DNA of 64,000 nt from a virus: positions 120,708 through 184,707 of the IMG/VR virus record IMGVR_UViG_3300013126_000010; one strand, 5' to 3'. The position numbers were made by a program, and so were the translations under genes. The stretch's first letter is position 1. Each line of letters begins with the position of its first letter. Positions 1 to 7,158 of this stretch are shown here, in pieces. Below the pieces are notes generated by a model. The model ran no database searches, was not told the DNA's origin, and saw only the letters and a program-made list of their open reading frames with translations.

Positions 1-60
1 TGCCAATTTCGATACTCTGTCGCCATTTAACATTGCTTGTAAAATTTCTTTACGTGTCAT
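1..60 (-). CDS. Partial CDS of unknown function (N-terminal 20 residues)
   Basis: An ATG at 60 opens a frame that runs off the window edge. The visible start, MTRKEILQAMLNGDRVSKLA, is helical and basic. Nothing identifies a function. It follows the 86-358 gene with only 25 bp between them, so it probably belongs to the same transcript. Confidence 0.6.
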   Translation of the reverse strand, partial: MTRKEILQAMLNGDRVSKLA

Positions 61-85
61 ATTTTTTTCCTAAACAATAATATAT

Positions 86-358
86 TTACTGTTTTTTCTT
101 AATACTAAATTTTAATGTACTAAGGTCGTATCCACGTTCTTCTAATAATTTTACCAATGGTTGTTCTGAAATCATCGACCCTGGTCTGTATCTTTCATTA
201 CAGAAAACTTGAAATAATAATGCACTATCTGCACCATTATGTCCTGCACCATCACCCCAGAATACAATTATATCATCTGGATCTTTACGTTCCAACTTTC
301 CATATTGTAATCTAAGTTCACCATCTTTTGCTTTAGGTGGCCTGAATTGTTTAGCCAT
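86..358 (-). CDS. Conserved-looking phage protein, unknown function
   Basis: 90 residues with a basic N-terminus (MAKQFRPPKAKDGE) and a basic C-terminal tail. No catalytic motif or membrane segment is visible. Its ATG overlaps the stop codon of the small membrane protein upstream (TAATG), so the two are translationally coupled. Function unknown. Confidence 0.7.
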   Translation of the reverse strand: MAKQFRPPKAKDGELRLQYGKLERKDPDDIIVFWGDGAGHNGADSALLFQVFCNERYRPGSMISEQPLVKLLEERGYDLSTLKFSIKKKQ

Positions 359-525
359 TATAGCAATGATCCCACAACAATCCCAATGGCAACACCGACA
401 CTAAGCATGAAAACAAACCATCCATTCAATCCACGTAAAAATCTAGCATGGTCTGTATGATAATCAAATTTTGCATACAAAAATCCACAAACTACAATCA
501 ATATTGCAATTAAAACAGCCATCAT
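358..525 (-). CDS. Small two-helix membrane protein
   Basis: 55 residues starting MMAVLIAILIVV. There are two hydrophobic helices (about residues 2-17 and 35-55) joined by a polar loop with H, D and R residues, so it is probably a hairpin inner-membrane protein. The stop overlaps the start of the 86-358 gene. It is too small to assign; a holin-like or superinfection role is only a guess. Confidence 0.6.
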   Translation of the reverse strand: MMAVLIAILIVVCGFLYAKFDYHTDHARFLRGLNGWFVFMLSVGVAIGIVVGSLL

Positions 526-546
526 GTTTCCTATTTTTCAATTATA

Positions 547-630
547 TGGTAGGTCAGGTGAGAGTCGAACTCACAATCCTTCCGGCAATGCGATCTAAGC
601 GCATCGTGTATGCCATTCCACCACTGACCC
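547..630 (-). tRNA. tRNA-Leu(TAG)
   Basis: Cloverleaf with acceptor GGGTCAG/CTGACCT, anticodon loop CTTAGAT, a long type-II variable arm and T-loop TTCGACT. The 3' ACCA is encoded. It reads CUA. It lies just upstream of the 358-525 gene and downstream of 632-955. Confidence 0.9.
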
Positions 631-631
631 A

Positions 632-955
632 TTATATATTTCGTTCTTTTGAATTATCAAAAATTTGTAAAAACTTATTACCATCAGTATGGGTATCAAC
701 TAATATCATGGTGTATTCTTCTCCACGATATACCCATTTATTTAAAAATCGTTGAGTATATATCTCATTACGATAATAATTTCCATCAGAATCAAGATCT
801 TCTTCAGTTTCAGAAAAAATCACATTATCATTATTTTGTATTCGCCAGAAATAATCCCTGGCATCATCAAATGGATATATACACCAATCTTCTTTATATC
901 CAAAATATTGAAATATTTGATTTCTAAGACTTTGTTCTTGATCTAATAGATTCAT
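632..955 (-). CDS. Phage protein of unknown function
   Basis: 107 residues, acidic and rich in aromatic residues (FGYKEDWCIYPFDDARDYFW). No recognised motif and no signal or membrane segment. Its start overlaps the stop of the lipoprotein gene at 955. It ends 2 bp before tRNA-Leu, so it is read on the tRNA transcript. Confidence 0.65.
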   Translation of the reverse strand: MNLLDQEQSLRNQIFQYFGYKEDWCIYPFDDARDYFWRIQNNDNVIFSETEEDLDSDGNYYRNEIYTQRFLNKWVYRGEEYTMILVDTHTDGNKFLQIFDNSKERNI

Positions 956-1335
956 TATTTAATAGTTATTTCACTAGGTAAAGTCCACATGGCACCAGTG
1001 AATGGATCAATTAATACCATCCCAATTATGCCGCCAACCAACAAATTGCCAAAATACCAATTATTCAAGGAACTATCAATAATTCCTAACCCAACATGCT
1101 CATTATTTTTATCTAAAACATCAACATGATAGGTTGATTTTTGAAAATATCCATTACCAGTTGATAATGAAACTGTTGCTGGAATATTTCCTTTATAAAT
1201 GATGGAATTATCGGAATTGGTGATAACTGCTTTCGCATCACCGGTATGTTTAATTGATACTTCTTGTACAGAACCACTAATTATTGTAGCACATCCTGAT
1301 AAAAATAACAAACTTAATGCAAATATCTTTTTCAT
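955..1335 (-). CDS. Putative outer-membrane lipoprotein
   Basis: 126 residues. It begins MKKIFALSLLFLSGCATII: a short signal peptide ending in a lipobox (LSGC), so Cys15 should be lipidated. A beta-rich middle is followed by a hydrophobic Gly-rich segment (GNLLVGGIIGMVLIDPFTGAMW) seen in many small bacterial lipoproteins. It may act at the envelope, for example in superinfection exclusion or lysis, but nothing here decides this. Confidence 0.7.
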   Translation of the reverse strand: MKKIFALSLLFLSGCATIISGSVQEVSIKHTGDAKAVITNSDNSIIYKGNIPATVSLSTGNGYFQKSTYHVDVLDKNNEHVGLGIIDSSLNNWYFGNLLVGGIIGMVLIDPFTGAMWTLPSEITIK

Positions 1336-1372
1336 AAAAATCTCCTAAAATAATATTTATGAAGATTTCAGG

Positions 1373-1579
1373 TTATTTCCATAATATGAGAGTATTAAAA
1401 AACCAAACAATTATTACAACAATTATACTAACAACCCAAATGGTCCATTCTGTTGATGTAGCACCATATTCTTTGAAAATTTTGTATGCTCTACCTAATG
1501 TTGCTAAAAAATATATGGCTGCAACTGTTATAACAATACTACCAAATAATTTTGATTGTAAAAAATCTAATATGTTCAT
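1373..1579 (-). CDS. Small two-helix membrane protein
   Basis: 68 residues with hydrophobic segments at about 11-28 and 46-66 separated by a polar loop (RAYKIFKEYGATSTEW). The arrangement is a membrane hairpin. The gene stands alone behind a short gap. Holin or anti-holin is possible, but no such motif is diagnostic. Confidence 0.55.
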   Translation of the reverse strand: MNILDFLQSKLFGSIVITVAAIYFLATLGRAYKIFKEYGATSTEWTIWVVSIIVVIIVWFFNTLILWK

Positions 1580-1687
1580 AATATTTACTCAGGTTATTAG
1601 TAATTTGGATATATCATTTTTCCCACTCTACCACAGTGTATTACTAGGAGATATAATTATGCTGAAAATAACCTATTATTCATCATA

Positions 1688-1891
1688 TCATGTTTTTGTC
1701 ACATGTAATGACGCTACATTATCATGAATTACAACATTTGATGTTACTTGTTGTAATTCCAAATCAATCCCTCTAATAATTTCATCTTCGATATTAATGT
1801 TGTAATATTCTTTTAAATCTATGCTAGCTTCTTCTGTATAGCGAAAAGTTATACCTTTATAGTTACTTTCATGTACATGGTCGTTGTTCAT
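1688..1891 (-). CDS. Small phage protein, unknown function
   Basis: 67 residues, acidic, starting MNNDHVHESNYKGI. No motif recognised. It is separated by about 18 bp from the following upstream gene and seems to be in one early-type run with 1910-2502. Confidence 0.5.
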   Translation of the reverse strand: MNNDHVHESNYKGITFRYTEEASIDLKEYYNINIEDEIIRGIDLELQQVTSNVVIHDNVASLHVTKT

Positions 1892-1909
1892 ACCTTATCC
1901 TTCAATATG

Positions 1910-2176
1910 TTATCCCCAAACAGTTCCCCATGATTTATCTGAATATAATCTAAACATCATATAATCAGAATGATCACGACTATCCTGTTCTACATACCAA
2001 CATTCATAAGGTTGGTCTTCATCATCAACATCATCCTTATGGTCATATCTTTCAATCAATTTAATAGTGGCACCTAATTTATTGAAAATATAAATTATGG
2101 TGTCTTTTACTGATCCATTGACCAATGATGTTCCAATTTGGTCATAATCATCAATCATTTCTGCCATCGTATTCAT
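1910..2176 (-). CDS. Small acidic phage protein, unknown function
   Basis: 88 residues with many Asp and Trp. An alternative start is Met4 (MAEMIDDYDQ). It overlaps the stop of 2176-2502 at the shared base and is probably co-translated with it. No function can be read from the sequence. Confidence 0.55.
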   Translation of the reverse strand: MNTMAEMIDDYDQIGTSLVNGSVKDTIIYIFNKLGATIKLIERYDHKDDVDDEDQPYECWYVEQDSRDHSDYMMFRLYSDKSWGTVWG

Positions 2177-2502
2177 TATGAATCCTTAATTAATAATCTA
2201 TCAATGTTTTGTTCCATTAATTGACTAATTCGTTTATGATCGGTATATGGGTTATCTAACCAATGTGAATATTTTAATCTGAAAAATGTTTCTTTTTGTT
2301 GATCATAGATTGTAACGGCCCATATTTGTATACCATCAAACCCACTAGCAGCTAATAATATTCCTTGCCATCCTACCCCTTTTCTGAAATGGTGGGTATG
2401 TTTTACTTCTGGACCAACGTTACTAATCAAATATGAAAAGGTTTCAGTAATTCTATTTTCATAGTCATGATCATATTGCACATTACCGTATATTACTAAC
2501 AT
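2176..2502 (-). CDS. Phage protein of unknown function
   Basis: 108 residues, mixed alpha/beta composition (MLVIYGNVQYDHDYENRI). It lies directly behind an extended -10 promoter at 2532-2537, so it is likely the first gene of a small early operon (2502 down to about 1688). Confidence 0.55.
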   Translation of the reverse strand: MLVIYGNVQYDHDYENRITETFSYLISNVGPEVKHTHHFRKGVGWQGILLAASGFDGIQIWAVTIYDQQKETFFRLKYSHWLDNPYTDHKRISQLMEQNIDRLLIKDS

Positions 2503-2531
2503 TATTTCATATATTGATTCAAGTTAAAATT

Positions 2532-2537
2532 ATTATA
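2532..2537 (-). promoter_or_regulatory. Extended -10 promoter (TGCTATAAT)
   Basis: Minus-strand TATAAT preceded by TGC, the same extended -10 as the stronger promoters in the window. No good -35 at 17 bp. It would start transcription about 25 bases ahead of the 2176-2502 gene. Confidence 0.4.
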
Positions 2538-2626
2538 GCATGGTTTATTTAAATATTATACGTTAATTAATGGTATATTTATCGAAGATACTACATATAG
2601 TATAGTGTGACCAATAATGCCACTAG

Positions 2627-2706
2627 AGCTAGGGGTGAGATTCGAACTCACGATGTGGTATTCCTCGTTACAAGGGAGGTACAATCGGCCACTATGTGAC
2701 CCTAGC
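2627..2706 (-). tRNA. tRNA-Thr(TGT), probable
   Basis: Acceptor GCTAGGG/CCCTAGC, anticodon loop CTTGTAA, and T-arm GTGAG-TTCGAAT-CTCAC. The anticodon stem has one C-C mismatch, and the variable region is about 11 nt, long for a Thr tRNA. CCA is not encoded. It reads ACA. Confidence 0.75.
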
Positions 2707-2739
2707 TCTAGTAGCACTACGGTATGTTAAAGTATTTTG

Positions 2740-2811
2740 CTCCCCCATCTCGATTCGAACGAGACTCACGATGCTTAACAGGCATGCCGCACACCTAGTG
2801 CGTTCAGGGGA
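2740..2811 (-). tRNA. tRNA-Asn(GTT)
   Basis: Acceptor TCCCCTG/TGGGGGA, D-arm CGCAC/GTGCG, anticodon loop CTGTTAA, T-loop TTCGAAT. The flanking bases (TTTTGC...GCAAAA) extend the acceptor helix. A second Asn(GTT) tRNA is encoded in permuted form at 7174-7258. Confidence 0.85.
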
Positions 2812-2830
2812 GCAAAATACTCTATTCTTT

Positions 2831-2859
2831 ATTATAGCATTTATTTATCAAAAATGCAA
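2831..2859 (-). promoter_or_regulatory. Sigma70-type promoter for tRNA-Asn/Thr
   Basis: -35 TTGCAT (2854-2859), 17-bp spacer, -10 TATAAT (2831-2836) with TGC just before it. It begins right after RNA element A and reads into tRNA-Asn and tRNA-Thr. Confidence 0.75.
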
Positions 2860-2860
2860 C

Positions 2861-2948
2861 AGGATGATATCATTTTGCGGGAACTATGGATTCAAACCAT
2901 ACAAACGCTTCCACTAGCGGTTCTCGATTAGATTGCAGTAATCATCCT
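2861..2948 (-). ncRNA. RNA element A: stem element enclosing a tRNA-Leu-like 3' half
   Basis: Outer stem AGGATGAT/ATCATCCT with the motif TTACTGCAA after the 5' strand, as in eight other elements here. Inside is a 3' half-tRNA: variable-arm-like hairpin CGCT-AGTGGA-AGCG, T-arm TATGG-TTTGAAT-CCATA and 3' acceptor strand GTTCCCG-CA. No matching 5' half (CGGGAAC plus D-arm) is seen nearby. The promoter at 2957-2985 would start transcription at the first stem base. Confidence 0.55.
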
Positions 2949-2956
2949 ACAATTTC

Positions 2957-2985
2957 ATTATAGCATATAAAATGATTATATGCAA
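2957..2985 (-). promoter_or_regulatory. Sigma70-type promoter for RNA element A
   Basis: -35 TTGCAT (2980-2985), 17-bp spacer, -10 TATAAT (2957-2962), extended by TGC. The expected start (about 2950) coincides with the first base of element A, so the element seems to be a gene of its own. Confidence 0.75.
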
Positions 2986-2992
2986 GTCTTAT

Positions 2993-3553
2993 TTAATCGA
3001 AAAAATTATACCAGACAGTTGGGCCTGATTCATCCAAAAATTTAGTGGAATATCCACTTCCAAATCTTTCAAATAGATAGCATTTATCGATATCCATTAA
3101 TGTTCCTGAATATGGTTCAATCTCTCCAGAAGATTTATTTAAAATAGAAACTTTCATTATATGATGATTAACGATTGATTTAATCAAACTCTCACCTTTA
3201 TTAAAAATTGCACCATCTGCGATAATAGGATAATCAGATTCTTCTTTTACTGAAAATATCAGCCATTTTATAGCAGATGTGTTTCTATATTCTGGAAATA
3301 CATAAATCATGTCAACATTATTATACATAATATGATTTATAGAAACGGATGATAATTTTATTAATCCTAATATAGTATTAGATTCTTTAACTAACAGATA
3401 GGTATTATTATTTTTATATAATGCAATATTATCATTTACTTCTACAATTTTAGATGATCCGACAAAATAATTATCATACACCCATTTATATGATATTTTA
3501 GAATCATCAAATGATCCAGCTGAAAATGATTCTATTATTTCGTTAAATCTCAT
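2993..3553 (-). CDS. Possible GNAT-like protein with capsid-targeting-like N-terminus
   Basis: 186 residues. It starts MRFNEIIESF, the short N-terminal motif shared by about a dozen proteins here that resembles the T4 capsid-targeting peptide. The middle (about 80-120) has VFPEYRNTSAIKWLIFSVKE, like the acetyl-CoA-binding strand and helix of GNAT acetyltransferases; this fold guess is weak. A GATAAATA late-type box lies upstream (3578-3585). It may be a head-packaged protein. Confidence 0.6.
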   Translation of the reverse strand: MRFNEIIESFSAGSFDDSKISYKWVYDNYFVGSSKIVEVNDNIALYKNNNTYLLVKESNTILGLIKLSSVSINHIMYNNVDMIYVFPEYRNTSAIKWLIFSVKEESDYPIIADGAIFNKGESLIKSIVNHHIMKVSILNKSSGEIEPYSGTLMDIDKCYLFERFGSGYSTKFLDESGPTVWYNFFD

Positions 3554-3599
3554 TAAATTATACCATAAATTGTATCATATTTATCACTAAAACTATTAT

Positions 3600-3745
3600 C
3601 AAGGATACACTGGGTTTTTACCAATAACACTTGGTCAGTATGTGCATAACATCCCGAATAATCTAGTTTAGGGAACCACCCCGTCACGTTGATTACCGAT
3701 AAGCAGGAATCGTTCACCTGCATCGTATCCCGATAATAGTTCTAT
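3600..3745 (-). other. Non-coding stretch with paired segments, unassigned
   Basis: No gene fits. On the minus strand there is a hairpin of GCAGG/CCTGC extended by CGAT/ATCG, then TAATC/GATTA enclosing GGG/CCC. It follows the tmRNA coding piece and may be its downstream pseudoknot region or a separate RNA. I cannot assign it. Confidence 0.3.
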
Positions 3746-4050
3746 ATAATTTGGTGGATTGTTTTTTCGTTACTGTATAAGTACAATCCACCTAAAACTT
3801 ATTTGCTATTACTTATGCAGTAATAGCAAATCCAGCATAAACGTCATCGTTTGCGTTTAATTTTTTGATTTTTACATCTTTCTCGATGATTCTAAATTAT
3901 TCTTTCTCAACCACGTCGAAAACCTTTCATCCCCATAATAAGAGCATTGTTGCTATAATTAGGATTGGGTTCAGGTGTTATCGCTAACAAGGGAGTTCAA
4001 TGCCCTTATTGTGGAGATGGGCGTATCGAAACGCCGTCCGCAATTTTTAC
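3745..4050 (-). ncRNA. ssrA: Circularly permuted (two-piece) tmRNA, tag ANDDVYAGFAITA
   Basis: tmRNA rescues stalled ribosomes: it is charged with Ala, then templates a degradation tag. On the minus strand the acceptor half comes first, with T-arm GGCGT-TTCGAT-ACGCC and 3' acceptor CATCTCC-A. A ~78-nt intervening sequence follows, closed by pairing of AATAAGGGCATTG with CAATGCTCTTATT. The coding half then starts GGGGATG and has the conserved GGTTTTCGACG. Acceptor strands GGGGATG/CATCTCC pair (one G-U). The tag frame (3813-3854) reads ANDDVYAGFAITA-stop; its stop sits in the loop of an 11-bp stem. This is the known two-piece arrangement of alphaproteobacteria, some betaproteobacteria and cyanobacteria. 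Outer ends are approximate. Confidence 0.85.
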
Positions 4051-4088
4051 TTAAATAATCTTTCAGCCATTTCTAGCAACGAATTCTT

Positions 4089-4289
4089 TTAATCATCATC
4101 TATTTCATCATCTGTGCTTGCACGAATAATCATAGTATCACATGAACATAATAATTCATATGCTTTCTCAAATGTCCCTTCCAGCCAAAATATTTTTTTG
4201 GAGCAAGTATGACATTCAAATACAACACATCCTGTAGTAATATCACATATATTTTTAAACTGTATTTTAAATGTTTCAAAATCAATCAT
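4089..4289 (-). CDS. Small Cys-containing phage protein
   Basis: 66 residues with a CHTC pair and two further Cys (LLCSC) and an acidic tail. A small zinc-binding fold is possible. It lies immediately upstream of the tmRNA on the same strand. Confidence 0.5.
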   Translation of the reverse strand: MIDFETFKIQFKNICDITTGCVVFECHTCSKKIFWLEGTFEKAYELLCSCDTMIIRASTDDEIDDD

Positions 4290-4425
4290 ATCGTTATGTT
4301 TTTAATAATATTCTATTGTTGCATGATCGAGTCAGATCATCAACGAATTTATATAAGAATACTGTTACATCTGTGAACCAGATAATGACCATCATTTTTA
4401 TAATGATGACCACCAGTATTCTATA
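4290..4425 (-). other. Intergenic stretch with short hairpins
   Basis: About 140 bp between two genes. The minus strand has ATGATC/GATCAT and a TGGTCATCAT/ATGATGGTCA-type inverted pair near 4385-4415. The latter could end transcription of the BI-1-like gene. No gene seen. Confidence 0.3.
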
Positions 4426-4428
4426 ATT

Positions 4429-5082
4429 TTAATCTTTACCACTTAATGACAACAGTATTTGAAGAATGTTCAAGAACATATTCAAAATATCCAAATATAG
4501 TTGGACAGTTGCTCTAATGTAATTAGTTTCACCACCATTAATAATTTCACTGGTGTCATACAATATAAATCCAGAGAATATTACAACGGCGGCAAATGAT
4601 ACCATCAATTGTAATCCAGGAATATGAAATATAATCCCTGCAATACTGACCACGATTAGACCGATCAATGCTACGAATAATGTTCCACCTAAAAATCCAA
4701 AATCTTTCTTAGTGATGGTCACATAAGACGATAATGCGATGAATACAAGAGCAGTAAGACCGAATGCATATGCGATTAGTTCTGGACCATTAACAAACTG
4801 TTCAGTAACTTGATGCAGTACTGGTCCAAGTGTTAATCCTTCAAATCCAGTGAACAACAGTACACAAACCAACCCAAGTGATGATTCTGCAGTTGCCATT
4901 GTAAGAAATAACAATCCAATTGCTACTATCAATTGCACCCATATATTAATGGGTTCGATATTCATCAGTACTGCCACCCAAGCTGAAATGGCTGTGTTGA
5001 GTAATGTACCGGATAATAACCAGTATGTATTACGTAGTACTTTGTTCGTTTCGAAAGTTGAATCTATTGTTGTAGCTGCCAT
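4429..5082 (-). CDS. Bax inhibitor-1/YccA-like membrane protein
   Basis: 217 residues with about seven hydrophobic helices. Family signs are TGFEGLTLGPVL in the middle and the C-terminal block YDTSEIINGGETNYIRATVQ followed by LYLDILNMFLNIL, typical of the BI-1/YccA/YbhL family. Bacterial YccA binds the FtsH protease and modulates it; some family members leak Ca2+. In a phage it may shield phage membrane proteins from FtsH or alter membrane stress; that role is inference. The start MAATTIDST is 15 bp behind an AGGAA-type site. Confidence 0.85.
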   Translation of the reverse strand: MAATTIDSTFETNKVLRNTYWLLSGTLLNTAISAWVAVLMNIEPINIWVQLIVAIGLLFLTMATAESSLGLVCVLLFTGFEGLTLGPVLHQVTEQFVNGPELIAYAFGLTALVFIALSSYVTITKKDFGFLGGTLFVALIGLIVVSIAGIIFHIPGLQLMVSFAAVVIFSGFILYDTSEIINGGETNYIRATVQLYLDILNMFLNILQILLSLSGKD

Positions 5083-5220
5083 TTAAAATTCCTATATTGT
5101 TAAGATTTATTTATTATAACATGATGTAAAAATATCAGCAGATGATGACTAGTCATCTGTACCCATTGTACTGCACTCCTGGGTGGAAGTCATTTAGTCA
5201 CTGACATTAAATTTAGTATA

Positions 5221-5496
5221 TCATACTCCAAAGTATGTTGTCAACTCGTTTATCATTATAACTGGCTGTTCATTTTCAGTAAATATTTTAGGAATTACGT
5301 GCTGATACATATATACATCTTCTTGAATATTTGATAATTCGGTTGGATTATATATCCTATAAAGATCATCAGTAAAATTATTGGTGTGTTCATGATGATA
5401 CTCATAGAATTCATAAAAACTATTAATTATAGAATCCCCTTTCAAAATATCCATTAGTTTTTTACGAGAATTTACTGTTATTTCAGCAAGTCTCAT
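5221..5496 (-). CDS. Phage protein with possible capsid-targeting-like N-terminus
   Basis: I chose Met at 5496 (MRLAEITVNSRKKL) because it overlaps the upstream stop (ATGA). 91 residues, charged and helical. The first residues resemble the M-R-x-x-E-I motif shared by several proteins here, though less clearly. Function unknown. Confidence 0.55.
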   Translation of the reverse strand: MRLAEITVNSRKKLMDILKGDSIINSFYEFYEYHHEHTNNFTDDLYRIYNPTELSNIQEDVYMYQHVIPKIFTENEQPVIMINELTTYFGV

Positions 5497-5678
5497 ATAC
5501 CCCATCCCCATTTTTCTGAATGTTCTTTGACTTTTTTATTTGCCAGCATCATTTGATCAATCAATGATTGTAATTCTTCATCTGACATTTTTTTTAAGTT
5601 TGGATTTAATTTATTTCCATATACATCGAACATATCTTCAGTATTAACACTGTCATCATCATTTAATTCATTTATCAT
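5493..5678 (-). CDS. Small acidic phage protein
   Basis: 61 residues, acidic N-terminal half, helical middle (LQSLIDQMMLANKKVKEH). Stop codon overlaps the next start (ATGA). Function unknown. Confidence 0.55.
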   Translation of the reverse strand: MINELNDDDSVNTEDMFDVYGNKLNPNLKKMSDEELQSLIDQMMLANKKVKEHSEKWGWGI

Positions 5679-5690
5679 GACAAATTTTCC

Positions 5691-5888
5691 TTATTTTCTA
5701 AATCGTGGCATGTTACCAATATAACCATCAGGAATAAAGCATTCAAGCATTGGGATAAGAGTACTTAGTTCAATTACTGGTGTTTTTTCTACTAATTTAT
5801 ATTCACCATCTATTAAAAGATAATATACATCATCAACATGATGATCCAATTGTGGTTGGAATATTGTTTTTAGGTCTGTTAACGTCAT
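5691..5888 (-). CDS. Small phage protein, unknown function
   Basis: 65 residues starting MTLTDLKTIF, mixed composition. It sits between coupled small genes on the same strand. No motif recognised. Confidence 0.5.
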   Translation of the reverse strand: MTLTDLKTIFQPQLDHHVDDVYYLLIDGEYKLVEKTPVIELSTLIPMLECFIPDGYIGNMPRFRK

Positions 5889-5937
5889 TTTTATATAAAC
5901 CTGTTGTTCATATGTTATTTTCTAAATAGTGGCACGA

Positions 5938-6330
5938 TCAATAGATTTTATTCATTATTTCATTAAAGACATCATTGTCTGTATAAGTTTGATAATCTAC
6001 TGTAAAATCAAAAACATCGCTTATGTCGTTACCGAATACATTAATTAATGCAGTTCTCCACTCATTCATACAGGAATCATACTCAGATGGATCGATTTCA
6101 TATGAAGTATAACCAATACTATTAATCCCGTCAGCTGGTCTACATGAAAAATCATGAACTCCATATTTAGACTCTAGTTCATCAATAATTTCTTCACATT
6201 CTTCTGATGGTTCAAAGAAGAAATCTTCAAAAAACTCAGATTCGGCATTAAATAAAAAACCTTTCCAGGTGTGTTGTTTGGTTTTTTGATTGTAAAAGTT
6301 AAAATAGAATACTGAATTATGTGTTGGCAT
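5938..6330 (-). CDS. Acidic, aromatic-rich phage protein
   Basis: 130 residues, very acidic (FFEDFFFEPSEECEEIIDE), with many Phe and Tyr. Acidity and size fit a DNA-mimic or a host-protein binder, but nothing proves this. Function unknown. Confidence 0.6.
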   Translation of the reverse strand: MPTHNSVFYFNFYNQKTKQHTWKGFLFNAESEFFEDFFFEPSEECEEIIDELESKYGVHDFSCRPADGINSIGYTSYEIDPSEYDSCMNEWRTALINVFGNDISDVFDFTVDYQTYTDNDVFNEIMNKIY

Positions 6331-6355
6331 GATATTTACCTAATTGATGTAAGTG

Positions 6356-6496
6356 TTATTTTATTTTACCATGGTTATCATCGTTTGGCAAGTCTTTTTT
6401 ATCTTTTTTACCCCAAATTCTATCCCAGTTGTCGTCGAATTTTTTCTTATCTACTGGTCTAGGCTTTGAACCTTTACCACCTTCCCATTGTGACAT
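6356..6496 (-). CDS. Small basic phage protein
   Basis: 46 residues, starting MSQWEGGKGSKPRPVDKKKF and rich in Lys, Trp and Asp. Continuous frame with ATG at 6496 and stop at 6356, fitting exactly between neighbours. Possibly a nucleic-acid- or polymerase-binding peptide; unassigned. Confidence 0.55.
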   Translation of the reverse strand: MSQWEGGKGSKPRPVDKKKFDDNWDRIWGKKDKKDLPNDDNHGKIK

Positions 6497-6497
6497 A

Positions 6498-6707
6498 TTA
6501 TCCCCATTTTAATAAAAATAATGTTTCATGATTTGGATTTTCAAAAGAGAATGTCCTATATGGTGGATTTCGAATGGCAACGGGAGAGATCCATTCTGTA
6601 TAATAACCAATCCCTATATTTTCGTTTAACCATTGGTCCAAATCTTCACCATTTTGGGTTATTTCCCAAATTTTATCATTATTGATGCGTATTTTATTTA
6701 TCGACAT
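6498..6707 (-). CDS. Small phage protein, unknown function
   Basis: 69 residues starting MSINKIRINNDKIWEI. Overlaps the end of 6698-6904. No recognised motif. Confidence 0.5.
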   Translation of the reverse strand: MSINKIRINNDKIWEITQNGEDLDQWLNENIGIGYYTEWISPVAIRNPPYRTFSFENPNHETLFLLKWG

Positions 6708-6904
6708 ACTTCTGCATCATATTCTTTTTCAGTCATGCAAATGATTTTAACAGTATGAAAATGATTTGCCAATACATCATCTTTCAGTCTATCTTTTTCG
6801 GCATCTTCAAAATTGAAGTAGAACTTTTCAGTGGTTTTGTGCATATCAGAATAAATGATACCATCTTTTCGTTTTTGCATTATTACATAAACTTCATATG
6901 CCAT
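6698..6904 (-). CDS. Small phage protein, unknown function
   Basis: 68 residues (MAYEVYVIMQKRKDGIIY), alpha/beta-looking. Its start shares the base of the upstream stop at 6904, so the genes are coupled. Confidence 0.55.
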   Translation of the reverse strand: MAYEVYVIMQKRKDGIIYSDMHKTTEKFYFNFEDAEKDRLKDDVLANHFHTVKIICMTEKEYDAEVCR

Positions 6905-7086
6905 TATACTAACTCACTTAATTTGTCAACAGCTGATTCAATATTGTCAATGGCTTCATCACAATTATTTAAATGATCTTTAACTTCATATAACAATTCA
7001 CGCAATTTATCACGTTCTTTTGACAATGATTCTTTGTGTTTTGTCAATTCTTTGATAGCTTTATCGATATTGTTTGTTTTTTTCAT
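6904..7086 (-). CDS. Small coiled-coil protein
   Basis: I chose Met at 7086 (MKKTNNIDKAIKEL) because an earlier Met would overlap RNA element I. 60 residues, almost wholly helical with heptad-like Leu/Ile spacing (KERDKLRELLYEVKDHLNN). Probably a small coiled-coil. Element I ends 11 bp upstream. Confidence 0.55.
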   Translation of the reverse strand: MKKTNNIDKAIKELTKHKESLSKERDKLRELLYEVKDHLNNCDEAIDNIESAVDKLSELV

Positions 7087-7096
7087 AATTATATAC

Positions 7097-7150
7097 AGGT
7101 TGATGTTTTTCACATTTCAGGTATGATTGTTTATTTGCGGTAATCAACCT
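7097..7150 (-). ncRNA. RNA element I: mini tRNA-like hairpin RNA (loop CCTGAAA)
   Basis: 54 nt. Outer stem AGGTTGA/TCAACCT, motif TTACCGCAA, then a 5-bp/7-nt arm TCATA-CCTGAAA-TGTGA, like an anticodon arm with TGA at positions 34-36 but C at 33. No D- or T-arm. It directly follows element B in the same transcript. Confidence 0.5.
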
Positions 7151-7158
7151 AAATTAGC

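Noticed and set aside
471-755. Plus-strand frame across tRNA-Leu
   Set aside because: Consists mostly of antisense tRNA and gene sequence, with no start signals.
1656-1727. 22-codon plus-strand frame with a good AGGAGA site (MLKITYYSSYHVF)
   Set aside because: Antisense to the end of 1688-1891 and too short to support; kept only as a possibility.
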